Positions 23,554-31,534 of a stretch of DNA of 36,215 bases are shown here, in pieces; the first letter of the stretch is position 1, and every line of letters starts with the position of its first letter. Below the pieces are notes generated by a model. It saw only the letters and a list, made by a program, of their open reading frames with translations, was not told the origin of the DNA and made no database searches. The stretch covers positions 1 through 36,215 of the forward strand of contig CADCEC010000017.1 in assembly GCA_902800395.1 (NCBI GenBank), given 5' to 3'. The translations under genes and the position numbers were made by a program. The stretch is from an uncultured Bacteroidota bacterium (GTDB taxonomy: Bacteria; Bacteroidota; Bacteroidia; Bacteroidales; P3).

Positions 23554-24951
23554 TTAGAAGTACTGTGAGAGCCAGCGCCAGAGGTCGTTGCCGTTGGCCA
23601 ATATCATCAGAGCCAGAAGGAGGAACATGCCGACATTCTGGGCATAGGAGAGGAACTTATCGGAGGGTTTCTTGCGGGTGATGATTTCCCAAAGGGTGAA
23701 GATGATATGACCGCCATCGAGTCCCGGAATGGGGATGATGTTCATGAAAGCGAGGATAAGCGCCAGAAGGGCTGTGAGGTTCCAGAAGGCGTGCCAGTTC
23801 CAGTGGTCGGGGAAGAGGCTGGCCATGGCACCGAAGCCTCCGAGGTTCTGTACACCGCCGGGCTGGAAGAGCATCTTGAGCGACGAGACATAGGTGACGA
23901 GGGTCTCCCAGCCTTCACTAATGCCTGCGGGGAAAGCTTCAAAGAATCCATAGTCGAGGTGGTTGACATCAAAGAAGTGGGAGAGTTCTTGGTCAAAATG
24001 CACTCCCAAGGTGCCATTGTCAGAGACAGTGAGTCGGACGCTCTGCAGTTGTCCATCACGGTAGAAGCCCACGGTGGCCTCCTTGCCCTTGTTTTTCTCA
24101 AGAGCTTCCTTGAAGTCCTGATAAAGCATCTCTTGACCGTTGAAACTGACAAGGCTGTCGCCTTCTCGGAGACCTGCCCTTTCGGCTGGGGACCCCGCAA
24201 CAGTGGAGGTGACGACGAAGGGGATACGCGGTGTCAGGACATATTTGGCTTGCTTCCTGGAGAGGTTACTGAGAATGTTACCACTGAGATGGATGTCGAC
24301 GGTGGTGTCGCCACGAAGGACGGTAACGGTCTTGGGATTGTCGAGGCCGAGAGATTTTACGGTACTGTCGATACGCGTGAACTCCCTGCCGTCGATGGCC
24401 AAGGGAATATCACCGTTCCGGAAGCCTTCGTTGAGCATCACCTCATGGTACTGGTAACCATAGGTGGCGTTGTGCAGAGGCAACTCGTCTTTGCCCCAGG
24501 AGAAGAGGATGATGCCGTAAAGTAGCAGAGCGGAGACGAAGTTGACCAGCACACCACCGCTGATGATGAGGAGTCGCTGCCAGGCAGGCTTGGTGCGGTA
24601 TTCCCAAGGCTGGGGTATCTTCTCGAGGTCTTCCTCTTTCTTGGTCTCGTCAATCATGCCGGCGATGTCGCAATAGCCGCCTAGCGGTATCCAGCCAAGA
24701 CCCCAGAGGGTGTTGTCCTGGTCTTCGGGTCGCAGATTCTTCTCGTCCCACGAGTCGGGGGTTTGGGCATTGAACCAAAGGAAGTGCCATTTGCCATCAA
24801 ACTTCTTGGCCTTTAGGATGGAGAACTTCCAATTGAAAAAGATATAGTACCTACGCACGCGCGTATGGAAGAGCTTGGCGAAGGCAAGGTGACCCAGTTC
24901 ATGGGTGGCCACCAGAAGGGTGAGGCTGAGGAGTAGGGCTATCCAGTTCAT
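23554..24951 (-). CDS. rseP: Site-2 intramembrane metalloprotease RseP
   Basis: 465 aa. It cleaves membrane-anchored regulators such as anti-sigma factors and also processes signal peptide remnants, in the inner membrane. The zinc motif HELGH is at residues 17-21 in the first helix, and the third ligand is in PIPGLDGGHIIF near the C terminus. A PDZ domain (about 210-290; VVTSTVAGSPAERAGLREGDSLVSFNG) lies between them, with a large insert after the first helix (about 40-115) that contains WFNAQTPDSWDEK. ATG overlaps the dxr stop by 4 bp (ATGA), so the two are translationally coupled, as is common in bacteria. An ECF sigma operon is present at 34454-35735, but no link between them can be shown. 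Confidence 0.93.
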   Translation of the reverse strand: MNWIALLLSLTLLVATHELGHLAFAKLFHTRVRRYYIFFNWKFSILKAKKFDGKWHFLWFNAQTPDSWDEKNLRPEDQDNTLWGLGWIPLGGYCDIAGMIDETKKEEDLEKIPQPWEYRTKPAWQRLLIISGGVLVNFVSALLLYGIILFSWGKDELPLHNATYGYQYHEVMLNEGFRNGDIPLAIDGREFTRIDSTVKSLGLDNPKTVTVLRGDTTVDIHLSGNILSNLSRKQAKYVLTPRIPFVVTSTVAGSPAERAGLREGDSLVSFNGQEMLYQDFKEALEKNKGKEATVGFYRDGQLQSVRLTVSDNGTLGVHFDQELSHFFDVNHLDYGFFEAFPAGISEGWETLVTYVSSLKMLFQPGGVQNLGGFGAMASLFPDHWNWHAFWNLTALLALILAFMNIIPIPGLDGGHIIFTLWEIITRKKPSDKFLSYAQNVGMFLLLALMILANGNDLWRWLSQYF

Positions 24952-26084
24952 TTATTTCTTATTTCTTTATCCGTTTCAAAAAGGTCGTCGAGGGTGGGGT
25001 TGGGAATGAAGGGGGCTTGTTGCATGGCGCTCTCGACAAAGTCGGCGATATCGAGGAAGCCTATCTGTCCGTCGATGAAGCGCTGCACCGCCACCTCATT
25101 GGCGGCGTTCATTACGCAGGGAATATTGCCGCCGCGGCGAATGGCGCTATAGGCCAGGTCGAGGCAACGGAAGGTCTCACGGTCGGGCCGCTCAAAGGTG
25201 AGGCTGGGGTAGTTGGCGAAATCGAGGCGCGGAAGGTGGCTCTCGATGCGGTCGGGGAAGGAGAAGGCATACTGGATGGGGGTCTCCATAGTGGGGACGC
25301 CGAGTTGTGCTTTAATGCTGCCATCGCGGAACTGCACCATGGAGTGCACCACCGACTGGGGATGCACCAGCACCTCGATGTCGTCGGCTTCGACACCGAA
25401 GAGCCACTTGGCTTCAATGACCTCGAGGCCTTTGTTCATCAGCGAGGCGCTGTCGATGGTCACCTTGCGTCCCATGCTCCAGTTGGGGTGCTTGAGGGCC
25501 TGCTCGAGGGTGACAGTGGCGAGGTCAGCACGTGTGCGGCCCCGGAAGGGGCCGCCACTGGCGGTAAGGAGGATTTTATCCACCTCACTGCCCTCGCCCA
25601 CCAGACACTGGAAGATGGCGGAATGCTCACTGTCGACGGGCAGAATGGGCACATGATGACGCAGGGCGGCGGCGGTGACGATGCTACCGGCCACCACCAT
25701 GGTCTCCTTGTTGGCGAGAGCTACAGGTTTCCCCTGCTCGATGGCACGCAACGTGGGCCGCAGACCAGCGAAACCCACGATGGCCGCCAGCACCATGTCG
25801 ATGCTCTCCATCTCCATAAGGTCAACCATCGACGACACGCCAGCGAAAACCTTTATTCCCTGGGGCTCGAGGGCTTCCTTCACCGTTGGGTATTTCTTCT
25901 CGTCAGCGATGACCACGGCGTTGGGTTCAAACGCCAAAGCCTGCTGCACCAAAAGGTCGGCATTGCTGCCGGCACAGAGCACCTCGACAGCGAAGAGGTC
26001 ACGGTGACGGCGTATCACGTTCAGTGCCTGCGTCCCTATTGACCCCGTCGACCCTAATATGGCTATTTTTTTTGTATGATTCAA
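24948..26084 (-). CDS. dxr: 1-deoxy-D-xylulose 5-phosphate reductoisomerase
   Basis: 378 aa. It makes 2-C-methyl-D-erythritol 4-phosphate with NADPH, the first committed step of the MEP route to isoprenoids and the undecaprenyl carrier. Visible: NADPH-binding ILGSTGSIGTQALNVI, ALANKETMVVAG, the metal/substrate motif PVDSEHSAIFQCL, LTASGGPFRG, HPNWSMGRKVTIDSASLMNKGLEVIEAKWLF, QSVVHSMVQF, and MNAANEVAVQRFI. All key acidic residues are in place. It is preceded by a 16-bp direct repeat and followed by rseP with overlapping stop and start. Confidence 0.96.
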   Translation of the reverse strand: MNHTKKIAILGSTGSIGTQALNVIRRHRDLFAVEVLCAGSNADLLVQQALAFEPNAVVIADEKKYPTVKEALEPQGIKVFAGVSSMVDLMEMESIDMVLAAIVGFAGLRPTLRAIEQGKPVALANKETMVVAGSIVTAAALRHHVPILPVDSEHSAIFQCLVGEGSEVDKILLTASGGPFRGRTRADLATVTLEQALKHPNWSMGRKVTIDSASLMNKGLEVIEAKWLFGVEADDIEVLVHPQSVVHSMVQFRDGSIKAQLGVPTMETPIQYAFSFPDRIESHLPRLDFANYPSLTFERPDRETFRCLDLAYSAIRRGGNIPCVMNAANEVAVQRFIDGQIGFLDIADFVESAMQQAPFIPNPTLDDLFETDKEIRNK

Positions 26085-26089
26085 TTCTA

Positions 26090-26121
26090 CTTAACTTACT
26101 GTCTGCTTAACTTACTGTCTG
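26090..26121 (-). repeat. 16-bp direct repeat between the M23-type gene and dxr
   Basis: CTTAACTTACTGTCTG occurs twice head to tail (26090-26105, 26106-26121), with a partial third copy (CTCAACTACCG) that runs into the stop of the upstream gene. The repeat fills the 42-bp spacer. Confidence 0.9.
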
Positions 26122-26126
26122 CTCAA

Positions 26127-26609
26127 CTACCGTCCCTCTTCGCGCTCCACTTCTGCGCGCAGGAGGCTGTCCTCCCTGGTGTGACGGTAGACTTTAGACA
26201 ACTGCGTGAGGGTGGTTGTGGAATCCTGGCTCATGGCTACGAAGTCGTCACCAAGTGGCTCATCCCGTAACACCGCCTGCAGCGTGCCAATCATCCACTC
26301 CTGCTCGGCCAGACGGATCTCCAAAGAGTCAACACGTCGCATATTATCATAGCTCTGTTCCAGCATCTGCGTGTTGGTGTAGCCGGGAATCCACTCCCGC
26401 AGGGGTGTAAAAGCAATGAGGACGGTGGTGAGGATTACCAAGACGATGATGGAGATGCCTACGGTGACAAAAATATTGATGCCTGACAACTGGAAGGAGA
26501 ACTTCTCCTTGAAGGTGTCAGTGTCCATCACCACAAAGCGGTGCTTGTGCTTGATGACCTCCTTTACCGGTTTACTCCGAAGCCTATTCCACCAGTCCCG
26601 TATTTTCAT
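26127..26609 (-). CDS. Membrane-anchored M23-peptidase-type protein lacking its peptidase domain
   Basis: 160 aa. The N terminus (KHRFVVMDTDTFKEKFSFQLSG), the single transmembrane helix (residues about 44-68, INIFVTVGISIIVLVILTTVL) followed by AFTPLREWIPGY, and the coiled coil MLEQSYDNMRRVDSLEIRLAEQEWMIGTLQAVL match the membrane-proximal part of a Bacteroidota M23 peptidoglycan endopeptidase family, as I recall it. Such homologues run to about 300 residues with a C-terminal LytM domain carrying HxH motifs. This one stops after a charged helix (REDSLLRAEVEREEGR), 42 bp before dxr, with the 16-bp repeat in between. No peptidase remnant was found. It may be a degenerate or regulatory form. Confidence 0.65.
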   Translation of the reverse strand: MKIRDWWNRLRSKPVKEVIKHKHRFVVMDTDTFKEKFSFQLSGINIFVTVGISIIVLVILTTVLIAFTPLREWIPGYTNTQMLEQSYDNMRRVDSLEIRLAEQEWMIGTLQAVLRDEPLGDDFVAMSQDSTTTLTQLSKVYRHTREDSLLRAEVEREEGR

Positions 26610-26650
26610 AACCTATAATATAGGAGAGTGAAAGGGAGTGAAAAAGAAGT

Positions 26651-26686
26651 GAGAGGGAGTGAAAAGACAAATGCTCACTCCCTCTC
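26651..26686 (-). terminator. Intrinsic terminator after ppiD
   Basis: 12-bp perfect stem (GAGAGGGAGTGA / TCACTCCCTCTC) with a 12-nt loop. On the minus strand it is followed by ACTTCTTTTT. It lies 15 bp beyond the ppiD stop. The plus-strand flank 26624-26665 is a run of degenerate GGGAGTGAAAA-like repeats. Confidence 0.8.
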
Positions 26687-26701
26687 ATTCCATTATTCTG
26701 A

Positions 26702-28948
26702 TTAGTACATCAGGTCGCGGTGGTCATTCACGTTGGCGTTGGACCTGAGCCACCAGAAGATTCTGCGGTCCATGGAGAGGTAACGTCCTCTCTGCACCAT
26801 GCCAATCGAGCGACGGGAGTTGAATTCCTGTCCCAGACGGAGCTGCTCGGGGTCAATCTGCTGCATGTCGAAACGGTTGGAGACCTGCACGAAGTAGACT
26901 CCACGGGCACCCTTGATGGGGCCGATGAGGCCGTCGGTCTTCGAGACAGAAGCCACAGCCTGTACCTTGGGCTCCATGCCGAAGGCACCGAAACGGTCGC
27001 CGAAGAGACTGACACTGTCGATGACAACGATGCTGTCGTTCAAAGCAGCGGCGACATCCTGGATGTTCTTGCACTGCTTGGCCATTTTCTCGGCTTTGGC
27101 CATCTGTATTTCAATGCGCTTCTCGGTACGGACAGCCTGGTCGATATTGAAGCTCGGGTTGGCGCGAACCTGGGCAAGGGTGTAGTAACCTTTCTGGTAG
27201 ATTTCCTTCAGCATCACCACGGCATAGAGGTTGTCGAGAGCAGCCATGTCGCCGTTCACATCACCAACCTTGGTGTTGGCGTTAAAGGCCCATTTCACAA
27301 CATCGCGAGCATTGTCGAGGTTGTTCACGCGGTCGTCCATACGGTGCACGTAGGCCGTCATCACCTGCATGTTCTGCTTGCGGGCCGACTCCTCGAAGGC
27401 TTTGGCGCTGCGGTTGTCGGAGAGGAACTTGTAGGCGGCATTCTGGATTTCGTTGACAGTCTCGTTGGAGGCACGGATTTCCTGAGCAATCACAGCCATG
27501 CGGTATTTCTTCACCGGGGCGGTCTTCTCAGTCACCTTCACGATGGCGTAACCCAGCTCGTCGGGGAGGGGGAAGCGGAACTGGCCACCGGCAGGGGTGT
27601 TCACAATCTGCTCGTTGACACCCTTGAAGAAGTTGACCTGGGCCTTGAAGACCTGCTCGAAGATGCTGTTGTAGACAAGGTCGAGGGTGCCGTCCAACTG
27701 CCAGTTGAGGTCACCGGGGGTCTCACCCCTGAGCTTGAGGTCGCAGAAGTTCTCCACGGCAGTGCCGAACTCCAGACGGCCGGCATTGAGCTCGGAAAGG
27801 ATGCTGTCGGACAGGACATCGGCCTGAGCACTGTCGCGCTGGAAGCTGGAGCTGAGCTTGTTGCTGAAGACGAACAACACGCTGGTGCGGATGCTGTCGG
27901 GACGGTGCTGGATGTTCATCACACGACCCATGAACCACTTGTCACCAATCTGCATGGGCTCAATCTCGGTGCCCACCGCAGCGGCTTCCACTTTCTCGCC
28001 GAAGGCGGCAGGGTAGAACGAAGCACGGTGATAAGTGCTGTCATAGGTGTATTCCCTGATGGATTCGGCTTTGACCAAGCGGGGAAGCTCACGCGAGTTG
28101 TCGGGGGTGTTGCGCAAGTTGTTCCAAGCTGACATAGCGCTGTCCTGGGCAGCGGCGAAGTCCTTCGCACTGGGGTTGATGACGAAGGTGACATACTCGA
28201 GCATGCGCATCTCCTCGTTCCAGTTGCGGTAGTCTTCCTTGTGCTCGTCGTAGTACTTCTGGTAGTCGGCATCGGTGACGTTCACCTCGGCATCGTTCAC
28301 CTGGGCATAGGGCATCGACACCACGCTGACATTGACACCCTTGGAGCCGTATTCGGCAATCTTCTTGGCAATGGGTTGCGGCATGTAGAAACCCGAATAG
28401 ACCAAGGTGGCGTACTTCTGACGGAGACGGTCTTTGCAAATCATCTTCTTCGTCTCATTCCAGTAGAGGCGGTTCACAGTATCCATCTTGTTGTAAGCCT
28501 TCATCTGGCTGGCCATAAGGGCACGGTTATACTGGCCGGCGGAATCGCGCAACTGCGGGTTCTGCAGGAACAGCGGATGGACAAACTCGCCCGTGTACAT
28601 GTCTTTCTCTTCGGCATCCGACACCATGAGTCCCAATTTCTTCGTCTGCTCGTCAATGACGGTCTCGTCAACGAAGTTGGCCCACAAGGAGTCACGAAGA
28701 ACCTTCTCCATCTCCGAGTTGAACGACAGGCTGGGATCCTGTGCATAGAGACGGATTTTGGCCTCCTCACGGTTGATCATGTTCTCGAACTGGATACGGT
28801 TGAGGGAAACTCCGTTGACCTCTGCCATGTCGACATCGGCGCCGCCGCTCCTCTTCGTCAAGTCTCCGATAATGAAGGCAATGATAGCGATACCCACGAT
28901 AGCCACAGCTATCCACGAATGTTTTCTGATACTACCAATAATTCCCAT
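26702..28948 (-). CDS. ppiD: Membrane-anchored periplasmic peptidyl-prolyl isomerase/chaperone, PpiD type
   Basis: 748 aa. It is anchored by one N-terminal helix (SWIAVAIVGIAIIAFIIGDL, residues about 11-30) with the rest in the periplasm, where it helps outer-membrane and secreted proteins fold. The SurA-like N-terminal domain follows (VNGVSLNRIQFENMINREEAK, LRDSLWANFVDETVIDEQTKKLG). A parvulin-like rotamase region lies about 340-480 (GETPGDLNWQLDGTLD, LPDELGYAIVKVTEKTAPVKKYRMAVIAQEI), and the C-terminal third is a chaperone-like helical domain. The length exceeds that of E. coli PpiD (about 620), as is usual in Bacteroidota. A -7-like box (29027-29034) lies upstream and a strong terminator downstream. 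Confidence 0.88.
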   Translation of the reverse strand: MGIIGSIRKHSWIAVAIVGIAIIAFIIGDLTKRSGGADVDMAEVNGVSLNRIQFENMINREEAKIRLYAQDPSLSFNSEMEKVLRDSLWANFVDETVIDEQTKKLGLMVSDAEEKDMYTGEFVHPLFLQNPQLRDSAGQYNRALMASQMKAYNKMDTVNRLYWNETKKMICKDRLRQKYATLVYSGFYMPQPIAKKIAEYGSKGVNVSVVSMPYAQVNDAEVNVTDADYQKYYDEHKEDYRNWNEEMRMLEYVTFVINPSAKDFAAAQDSAMSAWNNLRNTPDNSRELPRLVKAESIREYTYDSTYHRASFYPAAFGEKVEAAAVGTEIEPMQIGDKWFMGRVMNIQHRPDSIRTSVLFVFSNKLSSSFQRDSAQADVLSDSILSELNAGRLEFGTAVENFCDLKLRGETPGDLNWQLDGTLDLVYNSIFEQVFKAQVNFFKGVNEQIVNTPAGGQFRFPLPDELGYAIVKVTEKTAPVKKYRMAVIAQEIRASNETVNEIQNAAYKFLSDNRSAKAFEESARKQNMQVMTAYVHRMDDRVNNLDNARDVVKWAFNANTKVGDVNGDMAALDNLYAVVMLKEIYQKGYYTLAQVRANPSFNIDQAVRTEKRIEIQMAKAEKMAKQCKNIQDVAAALNDSIVVIDSVSLFGDRFGAFGMEPKVQAVASVSKTDGLIGPIKGARGVYFVQVSNRFDMQQIDPEQLRLGQEFNSRRSIGMVQRGRYLSMDRRIFWWLRSNANVNDHRDLMY

Positions 28949-29222
28949 TTTTGTTTAGTTTGTTTTTAGTGCACTAAGTGCTTTTTGTTATTAATTATTT
29001 ATTATTATTTTCTTAAATTAAGGGTGCAAAAGTACGAAGAAAAACGCGTGTGGAAAAATTTTTTTTATCCACAGGTTTCCTTTTTTTATATAAAAAACAC
29101 ATAATCAGATAAATGCAATTCAATTTTTTTCAATCCTTCCTTCGAGTTTTTTGCCATAAAATAGACTGCGAAGCTTCGTTTATTTCGCCAAATTAGTCAA
29201 CCTCAAAAAGGCAGTTTCGTCA
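28949..29222. other. Intergenic region between ppiD and cdd
   Basis: 274 bp, very AT-rich, with no gene seen. It holds the ppiD -7 box (29027-29034, minus) and a 10-bp palindrome CGAAGCTTCG near 29168. The stretch after the cdd stop has no convincing terminator. Confidence 0.6.
29027..29034 (-). promoter_or_regulatory. Promoter -7 element of ppiD
   Basis: Minus strand TACTTTTG followed by C matches TAnnTTTG, giving a leader of about 75 nt. A T-run replaces the -33 TTTG. Confidence 0.55.
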
Positions 29223-29693
29223 TTAAAAGGAGAATGAAAATGGCAACAGGTCCGCCACCGCCGGAAACACCCTCACACGCCCTCCGTCGAGGAAGCAGAT
29301 GACCCGCAACGGATGCCCCTGCACATGCTCGTATTCTGCCAGCACCTGACGGCAGGCGCCGCAAGGCGATGCCTCACACAGCCGCCCCTCAGCATCTCTT
29401 CCCACAATAGCAAGCGCCACATAGTCACGACAGTCTGGACGTTGCGCCGAGGCTGCGAAGAGGGCCGTCCGCTCGGCACACAGACCCGACGGATAGGCCA
29501 CGTTCTCCTGGTTGCTGCCGACGACGACACTGCCGTCCTTCAGTCGCAGCGCCGCTCCTACATGAAAGCTCGAATAGGGGGCGTATGCCCCTTCGGTGGC
29601 TTCCACGGCACGCTGCAGCAACTCTCGCTCCGCAACAGCAAGTTCCATCTGCGACTCATATTCCTGATACCTAATAGTCAATTCTTTGTCCAT
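29223..29693 (-). CDS. cdd: Cytidine deaminase
   Basis: 156 aa from ATG 29693 (MDKELTI). A longer reading upstream is rejected because it would run over the promoter. It deaminates cytidine and deoxycytidine to uridine and deoxyuridine in pyrimidine salvage. The zinc ligands and catalytic Glu are in LCAERTA (Cys72, Glu74) and PCGACRQ (Cys111, Cys114). APYSSFHVGAALR and NQENVAYPSG bind the nucleoside. This is the homotetrameric three-Cys type. It diverges from dinB, with both promoters in the 83-bp gap. Confidence 0.93.
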   Translation of the reverse strand: MDKELTIRYQEYESQMELAVAERELLQRAVEATEGAYAPYSSFHVGAALRLKDGSVVVGSNQENVAYPSGLCAERTALFAASAQRPDCRDYVALAIVGRDAEGRLCEASPCGACRQVLAEYEHVQGHPLRVICFLDGGRVRVFPAVADLLPFSFSF

Positions 29694-29716
29694 AATTCTC
29701 GTTTCTTTTCCGAATG

Positions 29717-29724
29717 CAAATATA
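29717..29724 (-). promoter_or_regulatory. Promoter -7 element of cdd
   Basis: Minus strand TATATTTG followed by CA, 23 bp upstream of the cdd ATG. It fits TAnnTTTG. Confidence 0.6.
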
Positions 29725-29747
29725 AACAAAAAATCACAATATTTCGA

Positions 29748-29755
29748 TATCTTTG
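29748..29755 (+). promoter_or_regulatory. Promoter -7 element of the Y-family polymerase gene
   Basis: TATCTTTG followed by GC, 21 bp before the ATG at 29777. It is back to back with the cdd promoter. Confidence 0.55.
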
Positions 29756-29776
29756 GCGTTCTCTTTTTGTAGCATC

Positions 29777-31270
29777 ATGGAAAAGGAGCGCACATATATC
29801 GCCATCGACCTCAAGTCGTTCTACGCCTCGGTGGAGTGCGTCGAGCGGGGTCTCGACCCCCTGACCACCAACTTGGTAGTGGCCGACAAGAGCCGCACGG
29901 AGAAGACCATCTGTCTGGCGGTGACACCCTCGCTGAAACAATACGGCATCGGGGGACGCGCCCGTCTGTTCGAGGTGGTGCAACGTGTGCGACAGGTGAA
30001 CAACGAACGACGGAAAAAAGCCCCCTACTGGCAACTCACCGGCGAGTCGGCCGACGACAACGAACTGAAAGCCCACCCCGAACTGGCCGTCACCTACCAT
30101 GTGGCACCACCCCGCATGGCCTATTACATCGACTATAGCGCCCGCATTTTCAGCATCTACATGAAGTACATCGCCCCCGAGGACATCCACGTCTATTCGG
30201 TCGACGAAGTCTTCATGGATGTCACCAACTACCTGGGTACTTACAAGATAACCGCCCATGAGCTGGCGCGCCGCATGATTGGCCACGTGCTGCGCGAGAC
30301 GGGCATCACCGCCACCGCCGGCATCGGCCCCAACCTCTACCTCTGCAAGGTGGCTATGGATATCGTCGCCAAGCACATCCCTGCCGACAAGGACGGCGTG
30401 CGCATTGCTGAGCTTGACGAGATGTCGTACCGCCGGCAGCTGTGGAACCACCGCCCGCTCACCGATTTCTGGCGCGTGGGACGCGGTATCGCCCGCAAGC
30501 TCGAAGCCTGCGGCATGAGGACCATGGGCGACGTGGCACGCTGCTCGCTGACCCAAGAGGGTCTGCTCTACAAACTCTTCGGCGTCAACGCCGAACTGCT
30601 TATCGACCACGCCTGGGGCTGGGAACCCTGCACCATGAAAGCCATCAAGGCCTATCGCCCCAAGAGCAACTCCTTCAGCTCCGGACAGGTGCTCTCCGAG
30701 GCCTACCCCTTCGAAAAGGCACGCATCGTGATGCGCGAGATGGCCGACGCGATGGCCCTCAAGTTGGTGAGCCTCCGCATGGTGGCCCATCAGGTGGGCA
30801 TCTTCGTCAACTACGACACAAAAAGCTTGGAACAAGGACGTTACGGCGGCGAAATAGTGAGCGACTACTACGGCCGGCCGGCACCCAAGCCCGCCCACGG
30901 CGGAGCACTCCTCCCCCACCCCACCTCGTCGGCACGCCTCATCACCGAGGCGGCAATGGCGCTCTTCGACCAGAAAGTCGACCCTCGGTTGCTGGTCCGC
31001 CGACTCACCCTCACCGTAAACCAAGTGGTCGACGAGGAGAAGGTCTCCACCACTCCCTCCGAGCAACTCGACATGTTCACCGACTACGAGGCTGTGGCGC
31101 GTCAGCGCGAGGTCGAACAGTCGGCACTCGACAAAGAACGCCGCATGCAGGAGGCCGTACTCTCCATCAAGCGGAAATACAACAAAAACGCCATCCTCAA
31201 AGGCATGAACCTCGAAGAGGGCGCCACCGCCCGCGAACGCAACGCACAGATAGGAGGACACAAGGCGTAG
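29777..31270 (+). CDS. dinB: Y-family translesion DNA polymerase (UmuC/DinB-like)
   Basis: 497 aa from ATG 29777 (MEKERTYIAIDLKSFYASVE). A longer reading from 29753 covers the promoter and is rejected. It copies past DNA lesions with low fidelity. The catalytic residues are Asp11 in AIDLKSFYASVE and the DE pair in IHVYSVDEVFMDV. The thumb helix-hairpin-helix is near WRVGRGIARKLEACGMRTMGDVA, and the little-finger domain follows SNSFSSGQVL. A C-terminal extension holds QLDMFTDYEA, a beta-clamp-binding-like motif (about residues 432-441). This long form, paired with a small YolD-like gene, resembles the UvrX-type polymerases often found on mobile elements of Firmicutes and in gut Bacteroidota. 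The stop TAG ends on the first base of a heptad repeat leading to the partner gene. The symbol is given for the family. Confidence 0.88.
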   Translation: MEKERTYIAIDLKSFYASVECVERGLDPLTTNLVVADKSRTEKTICLAVTPSLKQYGIGGRARLFEVVQRVRQVNNERRKKAPYWQLTGESADDNELKAHPELAVTYHVAPPRMAYYIDYSARIFSIYMKYIAPEDIHVYSVDEVFMDVTNYLGTYKITAHELARRMIGHVLRETGITATAGIGPNLYLCKVAMDIVAKHIPADKDGVRIAELDEMSYRRQLWNHRPLTDFWRVGRGIARKLEACGMRTMGDVARCSLTQEGLLYKLFGVNAELLIDHAWGWEPCTMKAIKAYRPKSNSFSSGQVLSEAYPFEKARIVMREMADAMALKLVSLRMVAHQVGIFVNYDTKSLEQGRYGGEIVSDYYGRPAPKPAHGGALLPHPTSSARLITEAAMALFDQKVDPRLLVRRLTLTVNQVVDEEKVSTTPSEQLDMFTDYEAVARQREVEQSALDKERRMQEAVLSIKRKYNKNAILKGMNLEEGATARERNAQIGGHKA

Positions 31271-31304
31271 TTAAGAGTTTAGAGTTTAGAGATAAAAGTT
31301 ATGA
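31270..31304 (+). repeat. Heptad repeat bridging the polymerase stop and the YolD-like start
   Basis: Units GTTAAGA, GTTTAGA, GTTTAGA, GATAAAA, GTTATGA. The first G is the last base of the polymerase TAG stop. The last unit contains the next gene's ATG (31301-31303). Confidence 0.9.
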
Positions 31305-31525
31305 GTGACTATGAGGATATAATCAATCTGCCGCACCATGTGTCGACGCACTATCCCCGCATGAGCATGGAGGGACGCGCCGGCCAGTTCTCCCCTTTCG
31401 CCGCCCTCACTGGCCTCGGAGCCGCCATCCGCCGCGCCGCCGACCACCCCGACGAGCAGGTCTACTTCGACGACGAAATGATGCAATCTCTTTACAACGA
31501 ACCTCTTGACGATGATGAAGATTAA
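31301..31525 (+). CDS. YolD-like small protein paired with the Y-family polymerase
   Basis: 74 aa, acidic, cytoplasmic. The core NLPHHVSTHYPRMSMEGRAG, QFSPFAALTGLGAAI is the signature of YolD-like partners that follow UvrX/DinB-type polymerase genes. They are thought to be accessory factors of the polymerase, analogous in position to UmuD, although the exact role is not settled. The C terminus is acidic (EPLDDDED). The start codon is embedded in a heptad repeat and the gene is certainly co-transcribed with the polymerase. dus follows 9 bp later. Confidence 0.85.
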   Translation: MSDYEDIINLPHHVSTHYPRMSMEGRAGQFSPFAALTGLGAAIRRAADHPDEQVYFDDEMMQSLYNEPLDDDED

Positions 31526-31534
31526 AAGAAAACC

